Source of the DNA: Actinernus sp. WN-2022 | Taxonomy: Eukaryota > Cnidaria > Anthozoa > Actiniaria > Actinernidae | Reading direction: 5' to 3' | Assembly: GCA_030867875.1 (NCBI GenBank) | Contig: JAOWCC010001589.1 | Coordinates: 81,119,537-81,183,536, forward strand | Length of the DNA: 64,000 bases | In this document: piece after piece, positions 22,050-32,988 of the stretch | Layout: every line of letters starts with the position of its first letter | Position numbering within the stretch: position 1 is the stretch's first letter | Made by a program: the position numbers and the translations under genes | The notes under the pieces: model-generated | What the model was told of the DNA's origin: nothing | Seen by the model: only the letters and a program-made list of their open reading frames with translations | The model's database searches: none

Positions 22050-25000
22050 TTAATCCCCAAAATCACCACCCCCATCAAAATCACCACCCCCATCAAACCC
22101 GCCACCCCCATCAAACCCGCCACCCCCATCAAACCCGCCACCCCCATCAAACCCGCCACCCCCATCAAACCCCCCACCCCCATCAAACCCCCCACCCCCA
22201 ACATCATTGTCATACTCAACATGGTCAGTTCCTTCATACGTGGGACCACCATCATGAAAATTATCATGACCGTGAACATGCATGCCATGATCATGAAAAC
22301 CATGATGGTAGTCATGGTGATGACCATAGTATCCATGGTAACCATAATGTGGTCCATGCATAGCATTATGCACCATAGCACCTGCTGCCATGCCAACCAT
22401 AAAATCACCAGCACCTCCACCTCTTTCTTGGACAACTACTGTATTGGGTTGTTGGACAAATGTTGTATGTCCACCAGCTACAACACGTTGCTGGGGGTAA
22501 GGTTGTCTGTAGCCAGGGGGTGGACCACGTTGCTGTGGGTAGCCAGCTTGGGGGTATTGCACTGTTGTTACAAAAACATGGGAATATCAAGAGATAGTGG
22601 CATTCCATGTCTTGACATCCTGAAGGTTGTCAGTATAAGCCGACAACTGGCAGATTTCTGCCAGCTTTTAGGATAAAAGCAGCTACAGGTGTACCTGTTT
22701 TGCCCAAATTTTCCTTCGTTTCATGGATTGTTAGCCATGTTTTCATTCATTTTTTTCCCATAAAATTTTGCATTGAAGAAAATAATACAAATCATAATAC
22801 ATGTCAATAATGCAAAGACCTTAAAATAAGCAATTTCAGTGCAATTCCGTAGCCTATTTCCAATAGAACGGTTTTAGATTGAGTGTCGAAAGTAATTATA
22901 TTACACTGTAGGTGATTGCTTTGGTTTTGCATTTGCTTAGCTTTTTTAATGTTTTGTAACTATATATCAGCCAACAAGTCTGAAACTAAATCCACATTGT
23001 TTTGGTCTGCCATGCAATCAATTTTCCTTTTAGTGAGAGTTATCCATGATACTTTTCCTTGTCATTGGTCCAAGCAAGGAGGTATCACCTCCTGTGATTG
23101 GCTAGATGTAATTACTAAAAAAAATGCTTTTGGTTTTACAACACTCAATCCAAATTAAGCCACTCTACAATGCTGGTTAAAATAGTTTCAAGTGAAATGC
23201 ATATACTGATTGAGCTTTATCACACGTTCCAATTAATGCCTTATATTAAGCCAAGGTATACGTAATGCTGTTCTTTTACCTGGTGCACCACCATAGTGAG
23301 ACGTTGTGGTTACTTGTTGTGTAGGAACATGGTGTACTTGAACCTGGCAATTTATATAAACAAAATTAGGAACAAACAAAGCTAGTGCACTTGATTTATT
23401 TATAGTGAGATTTTGAGAATGAACAAAAAACAGTATTTGTTTATATAAACAGTAAAATGTGCATAATTGTCCAAAGAAACAAATTTATATATTTATTTAG
23501 CAGAGCTATTTGCAGGCCAAAGGTCCATGAAAGCAGAGCTCTAAACACACAGAAAATTAATTATAAATAAGAGAATAAAATGGGAAAACAAAGAATAACC
23601 CATGTAAGTAAAAAATATCACCTCATGTGAGTCGGTGTCCTGCTTGCCCTTGTTGTAATTCTGTAAACTTTATTGCTACAGTGGTGTGGACTGTGTGTAT
23701 AAACAATTAATATCCTGATCAAAAATGTCTGTCTTTAAATAAATATGAACAGTTTTGAATGTCTTGACTTATAAGTTATTCAAGGGGATGGACCTGTTCA
23801 GTTAAATAGGTAATCGAATGACTGGAAATTAATGTCGATCTTGAGGAAAATTTTAACAAATTCAACAGGTATAATGCACATTGATAGTTTAACCAGTGGT
23901 GTATAGCGGCTCCACAATACTGACTAATAATGTTGGTGATTACACTCCAGTGTAGAACTTAAACTACATGTATATACATTGTACCCATGTGTATAATCTA
24001 CACTCCAGTTCCTTCAGAGCATTAAAATTATTCTTCAAGTGAGGTAAAACTGACAAACACCCAGGCTGGGATGAGAAAAATATCCAAAGGGGTAGATATC
24101 CACACCAGGGATATCCAGGATGGTAGCCAGGATATAATATCCAACAGCCCCTCCCCCCCCTATTGAGGAACTTGGATATCCTTGGGGGCGGCCGGGAGAG
24201 GGAAAAATCCTAGAGGGCTGGAAAGGCTACCAAGGGGGTCTGGAGAAACGGCAACTAAAAAAAAAAAAACACCCAGAGGGGGTATGCCCAAAATTATATC
24301 CAAAGGGGTATAGAAGTGAATTCCTCAATAGGGGGTGTGCATATAAAATGGAATGGCCCAATGGAATCTTCACAAAGATGCTGCTGTAGGTTCTCTTCTA
24401 ATACACTTCCTTAACTGAGCGGAGCAGCATTCACTACCATATACCTGTTAGGTATACTAGTTTATTCTAAAAAGTACAAACATACATGAGGACCGACACG
24501 AATCTTGATTTCTTTCGCCTGGGAAAGCACAGGTATCCCACACATGACCATAGGGAGTCCACTGCAAGATTAGTATGCAATCTCCTTCGTCGAATGCAAT
24601 TATTAATTCAAAATAAGATAGTAGCCAGTATATTGAAGGTTGAGCAGACATATGTATATATCTATAATTTTCACATCAAGTTTTCCTTTTTGATAGCTAT
24701 AGCTTCCAGAATTTGAAATACTATATTGTACCTTGGAGTATTGAATGACTGGTAATGTGCTTGAATTTTATTATTATTAAATGAAAGTGAAGCATTATCT
24801 ACTTGCAGTTCTGCTCCTAGGCCTTAATAAGGCCAGCTGTTTCAAACTTTGTGCCACTTCTGTACCTAACTAAATGCAGCAATTATTAATTTTGTAAATT
24901 CAGTCCAAACCTTTATGTGTAAGAAAGGGGGAGGTGGTCCCGAAAGCAAGCTCCGCTGTAATCTGATATTGTTAACATTTTGGAGTATATATAATAACAA

Positions 25001-25686
25001 TAATATATTATTTGTTTTTGTAGTAGCTGTAGCTAGGCTGATCATATTATGCACTCCCTGGTATGTAATCAACTAAAGTCGATTGAGGTATGCTAACCGC
25101 CGTGGAAAGCGAGTAGCAGCTGACGTTTCGAGCGCTAGCCCTTCGTCAGAGCATATTATGGCAGCTGATATGATGCATATATTTGGCCTGCTGATCTCCA
25201 CACACTCCTCACTAAATTTACTGTTTTGGACACAACACTCCACTCACAATCATGTTGATTTTTACTGTTCGAAGATTCAAAGGGTTTTATTTCCACTTTC
25301 TAATACAAAGACTGAAAGAGAGAGAAAAAAATAAGCGGAGGGTGCTGTACGTACGTTTCAGGTACGTTTCAGGTACGTTTTCCTCCCTCCATCAAAATTA
25401 ATCAACGATTTGACTGTGCGTAATGAGAGTTGCATGAGTGCAAAGAATAAATGATTATGAATGTTGTGAGAATATGTCCGGTTAGCATATCTTGCTAGAG
25501 CCTTAGAGGCCTAATCAGCCTCATCCATCCGAGGGGTTACAATATTATATTAAACCATGCATGCACCACCCTTCAAAAGCTTCATGTATGTGAAGAAGAA
25601 CAAAATATTACGATTTGTGATTACAGTGTCTACAGATCACTAAGCTAAGCACTCACCGTATCGGGGGCTGAAGCGGCACAGCCCAT
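22050..25686 (-). CDS. Probably acylated Pro/His/Gly-rich protein (four exons)
   Basis: Exons in transcription order are 25657-25686, 23622-23660, 23280-23343 and 22050-22561. They have GT-AG junctions and consistent phases (0, 0, 1) and give about 214 residues. The N-terminus MGCAAS has Gly2, Cys3 and Ser6, the pattern for N-myristoylation plus palmitoylation, so membrane anchoring is inferred. Exon 4 encodes a Pro/Gln/Tyr-rich stretch (YPQAGYPQQRGPPPGY), a short hydrophobic FMVGMAAGAMV, a His/Tyr/Gly-rich stretch and six to eight tandem GGGFD units, ending DFGD. I do not recognise a family. The His-rich part could bind metal and the repeats may be length-polymorphic. It is convergent with PDCD2. 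Confidence 0.7.
24060..24345. repeat. GATATCC-rich repeat block
   Basis: Several AGGGGTAGATATCCA/GGATATCC motifs occur, with CCCTATTGAGGAAC near 24,158 and the inverse TTCCTCAATAGGGG near 24,320. It is low complexity and non-coding. Confidence 0.45.
25085..25150 (+). repeat. Conserved anthozoan-type repeat motif
   Basis: The block contains GAGTAGCAGCTGACGTTTCG and AGCGCTAGCCCTTCGTCAGA. I recall very similar sequence as a high-copy repeat in coral genomes (unverified). It lies in intron 1 of the minus-strand gene. Confidence 0.45.
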
Positions 25687-25689
25687 GTT

Positions 25690-28600
25690 TAATACTAACC
25701 ACAGAACTGTCAGAACTGTGATCAGTTTCGACAATGATGTGATCGACGATCGATAAGCTTATAGTTCTTGGTCTTGGGTTGATAGAATTAAGTTGTTCGT
25801 AATCGAGAATAATATAAACTTGAAGTCCTATCTGGTCAGATCTTACGGCGACTAGCTTTTGACTGTTTCTGTTGTCTCAATAGTTATAATTTTGGTTTGA
25901 ATTCACGCTAAACGTCCTGAACGATGCAACCACTTCTTTCGGCCCTTCTTTCTGGCCGCCATTATCAATATTTACATATTGAAGTGCGTCATTAATTCCT
26001 TGGTAACCAACATGTCAACAACAGACGCCATCAATTCGAAGAAAAAAATTGAGCCCCTATCAATTTAATAGGCCATCCCAATAAAAATGTTTCGTTTTAT
26101 ACCATCGCCCTCTGGCTAGACTGCGAACAGTCGGCAGGTTTAAAGTACAGGTCACAATTCACAGGTCGGGTTGTTAATTCTAAGACAAATCCTAACCCAA
26201 ACCACAAACCTAACCCTAATGCCATCGGACGAGTTCACAGGTAAGCGACGGGTTCTCACTCACCTAGAGCTAGGGTTCACAGGTAAACAAGAAGTGACTG
26301 ATCTGTGACGTCGACCTGACCTGTGAATTGTGACCTGTACTTTAAACCTGCCCGCGAACAGTCCCTTTCTTTTTCTTGGTCTCTTGTCACGAAAAACTCG
26401 AAAAACGATGTTTCGGCCAAAACATCGTTTTTCGAGTTTTTCGTGACTAGAGACCAAGAAAAAGAAAGGGACTGTTCGCAGTCTACCCTCTGGCTCGTAG
26501 CCTGAGAAAACAGCTCCACATACAGGCACCCCAAGCTCAAGTTACGAAGGTTGGATGGAAAATGAGGAGGGGGGTGGGGTGGGGGAGTATGGAATATGAG
26601 GAGTATGGAAAGTGCGGAGTGTGGAAAAGCGCATTCAACTGTACACAACATAATGTGCTGATCAATTCGAAACAACATCACACCGCCGGGATTACCCGGG
26701 CATTTGAATTTTTGGAGTTTGGATTGTTCAAATCCCGTCCCCCGGGCCAAAAATGTTGTTCAAATGCCCTACCCCATCGTCGTATTAGGCGATCAAATGC
26801 CCCTACCGCCAGGACTTAGTATTAGTTGTAACACCGCATTTTGTTTTTATATTTTTAACAGACAGTTTAAATATTCGTAAGCAATGTACATTTATATTTA
26901 ATACCTTCAAAGACAGCACAAAGCTTTTAGAGTCCCTTTGTTTTTTAGCCAGTCGCTTACAAAATCAGTCTTTTTTTGAAGTTATCTAAAGTGACCTACG
27001 GAGTCCTGTAAGGGCCATCCACAAACACAAATGTTATGAAAGAATATCGCGCGATACTGCTTTACTATCGCGCGATAAATTGTTACTATCGATTTATCAC
27101 GCGATACTGTTTTATTATCACGCGATAGTGTTTAATATCGCGCGATACTATGTTATTTTAAAATACGTACATTACTTAGCTAGACAACATGGTGGCGAAT
27201 ACACTACGTGATCATGATAATGCTTTTCTCCTTTATATGTTTCTTTTACTTCCGACAACAAATTTGGCTTTACCCGAACACTTACCGGCGATTCAAAATG
27301 ATATTGAAAATAACAGGGATGCATTAGTCGAGAAATACTAGCCATCTAAATGCCATATGAAGTTAAGGCCCTGGTGCAAAATAATACCTGCGCTATAACA
27401 ACGCATTCTCCCCGTTGAATTAACAATTATCCTGAAATGGCAAACACGCTTGAAATACCGATTATTGGTAATACTACGACAAATCCTAACCCGAACCATA
27501 AACCGAACCCTAACCATCGGACGAGTTCGCGGGTAAACGACGGGTTCTCACTCACCTAGAGCTAGGGTTCACAGGTAAACAAGAAGAGAAGGTAAACGAG
27601 AGAAAAAATATTATTTGAGCGCTCCTACTCGGACTCGAACTCGACTCGAATACGATTTTGGCGGTTACAGACTAATTTTGAATTTGGAACTCGCCAATCA
27701 GAGGACCAAGACAGTGGGCTGGGGTCTTCACCGAGTGTTATGACAGTTCCACGTGAGAAATTTTCGCGAGTTCCAAATTCAAAATTAGTCTGTAACCGCC
27801 ATTTTCGTTAAAAGCCTAGTAATGGTCTCTCTGATTGACGATATATTTGTTTCCGTTCCTCGAGCGGAAGTATAATTTCACGCTTGGGGGTCCCCCCCCC
27901 CATGAAGAAAGGCGATTTGCATCGTTTTGGTTAGGGTCGGGAAAATTTTGGACCGCTTTGGTCATTCTGGTTCTTACAGATCATTGGAAGGTCGCGCTTT
28001 TTGGGTCTCGAGGAGGCCATTTGGCGATGATAAATTTGATGGATTTTCCTAAATCTCTAGTCAGATGTTGCTTGATAACTATTCCCTCCTATGCCGAAAG
28101 CTGAATAGCGAGCGAGGAAGAAAAGCGCCGATTTTTGGGTGATCTTTGAGGTAAGTCTGTCCTTTGGCGAGGTCGAGTTGCCTACCTTGTAAATTTTTTT
28201 AGAGCCGCGGCCAACGGTCAAAATTTCGAATCCTAATAAACTGCTTTAGAAGGCCTCAAATCGCCAAAAAACCACTCGCACAACTTGAATAGGTATCAAT
28301 CTTTTATTATTGAAGATTTGTTTCGTAGGAATCGGAAAAAAGAATTCACACCGAGCAATTATATAAACTCTTCTGAGAACGTTATGAAACTAATCGATAA
28401 ACCACAGGTAACCCAATAGACTAATAAGCGGGAAATATACGTCGAGTCTGGGAAGCCTGTGATCTAACAGTTTCCTTGCTAATTTAATACCAGCGAATAT
28501 TTGTTCCTTAACAAGTGGTGCATTTGCCTGTAGCCTAGACAGCTCCCACTTCCCTGGAGTTCCATTTCTATGGCGTCAATTATTGATGTTTCGAATTGAT

Positions 28601-28900
28601 CGGTACATAATCCCCCCATAAGCCTTTCACTTTTTTGGCTTTTCCAAAAAAAAAAGAAAATGGGTCGGTCGGCGATGGTAAATGAAAAAAATTATTGGGA
28701 TGGCCTTAGTTTTTTCCGGTCCCGGTGCCCTTGGAAATTTGTATCTCCGGTGAAAATTTCCTGCGAGCAGAAGTTTCTCATCTCTTTGCCTTTCCTGTCC
28801 GCGTACAGAAAGGCAAAGAGATAGAAACCTCGCTCTGCTCGCAGGGTAAAATTGCCTAGATTTTCGTCTGATCAAGGCAATTTAAGTTGGCAAAAGCAAT
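25690..28900. other. Repeat-rich intergenic region
   Basis: No gene is seen. Features include inverted repeats at 26,118-26,350 (GGTTTAAAGTACAGGTCAC) and 26,354-26,481 (arms with CCCTTTCTTTTTCTTGGTCT). A direct pair sits at 26,186-26,292 and 27,481-27,587, with AACCCTAA and CACCTAGAGCTAGGGTTCAC. A MITE lies at 27,652-27,806 (GGCGGTTACAGACTAATTTT). A palindrome lies at 28,755-28,855 (GGCAAAGAGAT). A cluster of TATCGCGCGATA sites lies at 27,045-27,150. Confidence 0.5.
27045..27150. repeat. Cluster of TATCGCGCGATA palindromes
   Basis: Within about 105 bp there are at least five copies of ATCGCGCGAT or ATCACGCGAT. They are spaced by short ACTGTTTTA-like linkers. Each is a near-perfect 10-12 bp palindrome. 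It could be a protein-binding array or a simple tandem repeat. Confidence 0.6.
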
Positions 28901-29049
28901 GTCCATATTCTAATACAGTGTTACTCAAAGGTTTCATTATGAGGCTCTGGCGTATAACGCTCAGTGATTCGTGAAAAGAATCAATTTAATTTACCCCGGA
29001 ACCTCATGTTTAAACCTTTGTGCGTGACACGTGAAGCATTTGTCGAAAG

Positions 29050-29180
29050 TGGGCTATTTAAGCGAAGGGGAGGGGGAGCGATAAATCGAGGGGGCGCTTA
29101 TTTCGAATCGTGCACAAGGGGGGCACTTAATCGAGGGGGCGCTTATTTGAGAGAGGGCGGTTAATCGAGGAAATACGGTA
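29050..29180 (+). repeat. GGGGGCGCTTATTT repeat block
   Basis: Three partial units carry AATCGAGGGGGCGCTTATTT, ending AGGAAATACGGTA. This is a dispersed invertebrate repeat type by recollection. Confidence 0.45.
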
Positions 29181-29859
29181 TTCTATTATTTATGAAAACC
29201 AGTTCAGTTAGTGATGTGCTCCTGATAAAACTTCAGTATTTCGACAAATTTGGTCTCGCGAGTCGTTCCCAGGAGTTTATGCGCGCCTAATCCAAGATGG
29301 CGTCGAAAGTCCAATCCAAAATACCCTGTACCCTACCTATTTTACGGCTCAAGAAAGCTCTTCTCTTCATTTCTCAAACCCGCTTTTTCATGTCACCATA
29401 AACGTGACGTAATTAAACTCCAATACATGCGTTTTGAATACCACATAATTTCATTGTATTTTAGTCGGTTATTCTTCTCAAAAACAACACGCTTGTCTCC
29501 AGGGGAAGCCAGGGTCATTCAATCAATGGCGCTCTATGAAGTATAACAAAACATTTTCGAAAGCAACTCAACTGCGACGACTTAATTTAGTTTAGGCAGA
29601 GAAAACGGAACTTCTCTGAGATTTGTTCCGTTTATCGGTGATTTATAGTAATACAAAGTGATAGCATGACATTAGTGATTAAATTTCCCCTCGAGCCTCG
29701 GAAGGATCTGTAAAGGTCCCTCTGCCTGCACCTGCGGCGTTAAATTGCTCTTGCGCATGATAGAGGGACGACACAAAACGGGGAAATACTAAGCTGAACG
29801 AAAAAGGAAGGACAAAAACTAATTGGAAAAACCGTCATCTTGCTCCGCTGACCGCATGA

Positions 29860-30711
29860 TGTACAGCAGGAGAGCAAGGCAGGACCCTTGAGGAACGCCA
29901 CAATTTACCTTAAAACTTTCAGACAATGCGCCACGAATAGAGATGCGTTGACTCCTGCCAGTAAGGTATGAAGAGCTTTGCCAGTAACACAGAGAATAGA
30001 GTTAAGTCTGCGCAGAAGTATAGTATGATCTACTGTGTCAAACGCAGCACTTAAATCCAATAATACCAGAACAGCTTGTTGCGAGTTCCTGACTTTCAGC
30101 AGCATCGACTCTGTGCTGTGGTTCTGTGTCTATAAGCTGATTGCGACGATGGATATAAGTTGTTAGTATATATGGTTGAGTCTGCGCAAACACAACAATT
30201 TCTGTAAGCTTTGACGTAAACGGAAGATTACTAATAGGCCGGTAGTTTTTAAAAATCAGGTCAAGTCCCATCTTTTTTAGGATTGGGAGAACTGAGGCCT
30301 CTTTCCACTCATCAGCAAAATTACCACTTTGCAGGCAGATAAACCTTGAAGGTTAAAATGGGCAGAATGTTAATACACTTGATAATCAAGGTGTTGGCAT
30401 GGGATCCAATGCGCATTTCTTTTTAGCTGACGCCAAGATAATAACATTAGGACTTTGAAGTTAGTAAGAACGTTACGATCAGAGTGTTCAATAATAACAT
30501 ATTCTTGACAGCACTCGTCATGACATTCGAATTCACTAAAAACGGTACGAATGTTAGCGATCTTCTCGACAAAGAAGTTTCCCATCTCATTAGCCAACGC
30601 AGAAGTATCAGATTGAGGAGGGAGAGGGACTTCAGTACCATGCTTCAGTAATTGTTTTTGTGGTTCAGACGACAAAATGATGGATTCCAAGTACTCAGCA
30701 TGCAATTTCAA
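29860..30711 (-). mobile_element. Minus-strand LINE reverse transcriptase fragment
   Basis: In broken frames the translation shows NYRPISNLPFTSKLTE (RT block 1) near 30,190-30,255. [17 protein letters not shown] (RT catalytic block A) lies near 30,010-30,070. Upstream, EMGNFFVEKIANIR-type sequence at about 30,520-30,600 is the pre-RT region of Jockey/CR1-like elements. Frameshifts show decay. An inverted-repeat element and the Polinton lie immediately to the right. Confidence 0.75.
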
Positions 30712-30712
30712 T

Positions 30713-30894
30713 TAGACCCTTCCACGGTTTTTTGGAACTTTTGATATATACGTATAACAGCAAAACCGTCGATACTGAAGTTAGTCAAAATCCCAAATTT
30801 GAGAGTTATATCTTGAATAGGAGCAAAGTTATAGGCCCGCAAACTCGGAAAAGTTAGTACTAACTTTGTATGGAAATTTTGACTGAGGGGCAAG
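30713..30894 (+). repeat. Left arm of the inverted-repeat element invaded by the Polinton
   Basis: TAGACCCTTCCACGG...TTTTGACTGAGGGG is the reverse complement of 52,149-52,299 plus 52,686-52,741 at the right of the Polinton. It matches a solo copy at 5,166-5,355. The Polinton therefore inserted between the two arms of a pre-existing foldback element. ATTCCAAGTACTC occurs outside both arms (near 30,682 and 52,741) and may be that element's target duplication. Confidence 0.7.
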
Positions 30895-30900
30895 TTTGTG
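30895..30900. repeat. Polinton target-site duplication, left (TTTGTG)
   Basis: This is an exact match to 52143-52148. Six bp is the standard Polinton duplication. Confidence 0.95.
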
Positions 30901-31218
30901 AGTAGTAAGGTTGCCCGGGCTGAGCACTTTTGCTCTCTCCTGATTGGTCTAGAGCAACCTTGTGACGTCACAGGTTTTGATGACGTCACAAGCCCCGCCT
31001 CCTCAGGGATACGGCTCAATACGGGTCCCTGATTGGTCGGGATTTTTATACGGCTCACTACGGCTCCCTGATTGGTCGGGATTTATGCGGCTCACTACGG
31101 GTCCCTGATTGGTCGGAAATTTATAGGGCTCACTACGGGTTCGGGAGTGGTGGGATTATAGATCCAATCCAGGGCGGGGATTGGCGGACCGGGGAACTAC
31201 CCGGGCGTATAAAAAAGT
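30901..31218 (+). repeat. Polinton left terminal inverted repeat (318 bp)
   Basis: It matches the reverse complement of 51,825-52,142 with about three differences (near 31,014, 31,138 and 31,195). It contains two TGACGTCA sites (near 30,962 and 30,980) and the promoter module for the GRF gene. In protein-primed replicons the terminus is also the replication origin; that function is inferred from the family. Confidence 0.95.
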
Positions 31219-31245
31219 AACCCTCCCTTGTAAATTTCAGTGTGA
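31005..31245 (+). promoter_or_regulatory. Shared promoter module, copy 1 (drives GRF gene)
   Basis: Units of about 36 bp of the form CTGATTGGTCGGGATTTATA plus GGCTCACTACGGG repeat four times, each giving an inverted CCAAT box (ATTGG). TATAAAA follows at 31208-31214, then CCTCCCTTGTAAATTTCAG, then the ATG at 31249. Copies 2-4 share the TATA and downstream block. Confidence 0.8.
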
Positions 31246-31248
31246 ACG

Positions 31249-31842
31249 ATGCCCCCTACTTGTTTTTGTGGGTGTTACGCCAAAGTCGTCAAAGGATTGG
31301 CAGGGACGCCAGAGTGTGTGTACAAGTGTGGACAAACGGCGGATTACAAGTCGAAACCCCAAGTGTTGCCGTGTAGTTTCTATTTTACGGAGCAAGAAGT
31401 TCCTTTGGTGAAAGCGGTTATCCCGGTCGGAACTTTATACAACACATTTCCCAAGTGTGGCCACAATTTGTGGATGAAAGTGGGCATAAGCCGAAGTGAG
31501 AAAAATCCGAACCGCGTGTTCTTCACGTGCACGGCCCCGGCGCCCAACCCAAAGTGTGAGTGGCCACTTGGATTTATGTGGGCTGACCCTGCCGCACAAC
31601 CTACCGCAAACGGACCCCCACCCCCCAAGAAAGCCCAATTCTACGCTTCGCCATGGACGTCACAGGCCCCCCCAAGGTCCGCCGCCCGTCGCTTGGACAA
31701 GTCCCCATGCCACTATGCCCTATACGGTTCCCCCCGCGGAGATGCCACAGGGACCCCCGCCGGTTCCCCCATGGGGGTACCCCTAGAGACTACACCGACA
31801 CCCCTGTTTCCCTACGGACATATCCCCACCCACCCATCCTAG
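31249..31842 (+). CDS. Double GRF-type zinc-finger protein
   Basis: The 197-residue product has two Cys-rich modules. Residues 5-50 contain CFCGCYAKVV, CVYKCGQ, PCSFYFTEQE. Residues 70-113 contain CGHNLWMKVG, RVFFTC, KCEWPLGFMWADP. The second fits the GRF zinc finger of topoisomerase III, NEIL3 and APE2, which binds single-stranded DNA; the first is a degenerate relative. The remainder is Pro-rich and probably disordered. It is the first gene from the left terminus, 31 bp after its TATA box. A role in binding single-stranded replication intermediates or in repair is inferred. A polyadenylation hexamer lies at 31996-32001. Confidence 0.75.
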   Translation: MPPTCFCGCYAKVVKGLAGTPECVYKCGQTADYKSKPQVLPCSFYFTEQEVPLVKAVIPVGTLYNTFPKCGHNLWMKVGISRSEKNPNRVFFTCTAPAPNPKCEWPLGFMWADPAAQPTANGPPPPKKAQFYASPWTSQAPPRSAARRLDKSPCHYALYGSPRGDATGTPAGSPMGVPLETTPTPLFPYGHIPTHPS

Positions 31843-32334
31843 TGACAGCCCGGGACCAGTCCCACGCGGATCCGAGAAGACCTAGATTTTGGAGACAAGC
31901 CGGCTACCCGGGATTTTACCCTTGTGGTCTTATAGGAAGCAACCACTATGTAATAATACCTTGTGGTCTTATGTGATTCAACCACTATTGGAGACAATAA
32001 AAAAGGCATGTGTTTGGTAAAAACAACTTTGTTTTCAAATGCTTAACAATGAACAGAATACAATTTACAAAAAATAAAATAATAGTTGCAAGGGGGCCCT
32101 ATTTCGGGGCCCCACAGAGAGAGAGAGAAATTACATCGAATGGATGGGCCATTGCCCTATTATTTGAAAAATTACATATGGTAGGCTATCGCCCTATTAT
32201 TTGAAAATTACATATAGTAGGCTATTGCCCTATTATTTTGAAAAAGTTGGAATTTTTTTAAAAATGAGCAAATTGCTCTAATGTATGAAAAAGTGTGATA
32301 AATATAAAAAAGGAAATTGCCATGGAGAAAAATG
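31843..32334. other. Noncoding gap with short tandem repeats and poly(A) signal
   Basis: CTTGTGGTCTTAT is duplicated near 31,919 and 31,957. AATAAA at 31996-32001 probably ends the GRF transcript. Three units of about 33 bp with GCCCTATTATTTGAAAA occupy 32,150-32,240. No gene is seen. Confidence 0.6.
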
Positions 32335-32601
32335 TTAAATCATATGGTAGTGGGTAGCATAACATTTTTGTAGGGGTAAAGTGAGGACACCAAAAGTACC
32401 TAAATGGTTAAACAGGACAACGGAACCTACCCTCAGGAAAAAAGAATGTTCAATCGGGCTCAAACAACAGAAACAGAGAGGAACTCTGTCGTATCTTAGG
32501 GATCTTGCCACGAATCGGATAAAACAAGGGGTACACACTTGCTCCCCGCAGCACGGTAGTGGTGGTAATTGATTACTGGGGAGATCCCCACAGATAAGAC
32601 A
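32335..32601 (-). CDS. RING-like zinc protein exon 2 of 2 paralogues
   Basis: This is an open exon of 88 residues from a TATAG acceptor at 32602-32603. It has the Cys pattern CLICG, PCCGEQVCTPCF, CFCC, fitting a RING-type E3 ubiquitin-ligase fold. The tail EHSFFLRVGSVVLF matches the neighbouring paralogue at 32,667. There is no start codon in the exon. A four-codon leader (ATG at 32651, donor at 32639) or the MDP leader near 33,746 would both join in phase 0. Ubiquitin-ligase activity is inferred from the pattern only. Confidence 0.55.
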   Translation of the reverse strand, partial: CLICGDLPSNQLPPLPCCGEQVCTPCFIRFVARSLRYDRVPLCFCCLSPIEHSFFLRVGSVVLFNHLGTFGVLTLPLQKCYATHYHMI

Positions 32602-32666
32602 CTATAAAAAAATAAAAAAAAGATTGGCTAGGATAATACATTTTTCTCCATGGCAATAGAACTCCC

Positions 32667-32957
32667 CTACTTCCGAGCTTTCAGGGGGGAAATGTAAGTG
32701 TAATATTCTACAAATTTATGTGGTAGGGGTAAATGAAAACTTGCCAACGTGACACAATGCCTAAATACAACCACGCTCCCCGAGCGAATAAAAAAGGAAT
32801 GCTGCATTTTTAAATAGCAAACCCCGCAACGAGGATGAACATTTTCTCTTATTGCCTTGGCGATAATTAAAATGAAACAAGACTTGCAATACATGGACCC
32901 ACAACAGGGCATGGGAGGTAAGTTAACCCGGTCGATGTTTCCACCGCACCACAAACA
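32667..32957 (-). CDS. RING-like zinc protein exon 1 of 2 paralogues
   Basis: The 96-residue open exon starts at a TATAG acceptor (32958-32959). It has CLWCG, PCCGSMYCKSCF and CGVCY in RING-like spacing, then QHSFFIRSGSVVVF as in the paralogue at 32,335. It lies 31 bp downstream of the F-box-like exon on the same strand, and all these exons begin in phase 0, so one leader could serve any of them. The tandem pair is a recent duplication. The substrate is unknown. Confidence 0.55.
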   Translation of the reverse strand, partial: CLWCGGNIDRVNLPPMPCCGSMYCKSCFILIIAKAIRENVHPRCGVCYLKMQHSFFIRSGSVVVFRHCVTLASFHLPLPHKFVEYYTYISPLKARK

Positions 32958-32988
32958 CTATAAAATAAAAAATAGGAAAATAGAAAAA

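Noticed and set aside
26205..26222. Telomere-like AACCCTAA tract
   Set aside because: It is too short and imperfect for an interstitial telomere. It belongs to a dispersed direct repeat.
31380..31976. Alternative frames over the GRF gene
   Set aside because: The frame at 31,249 has the promoter, first ATG and zinc-finger motifs. The others are Pro-rich shadows.
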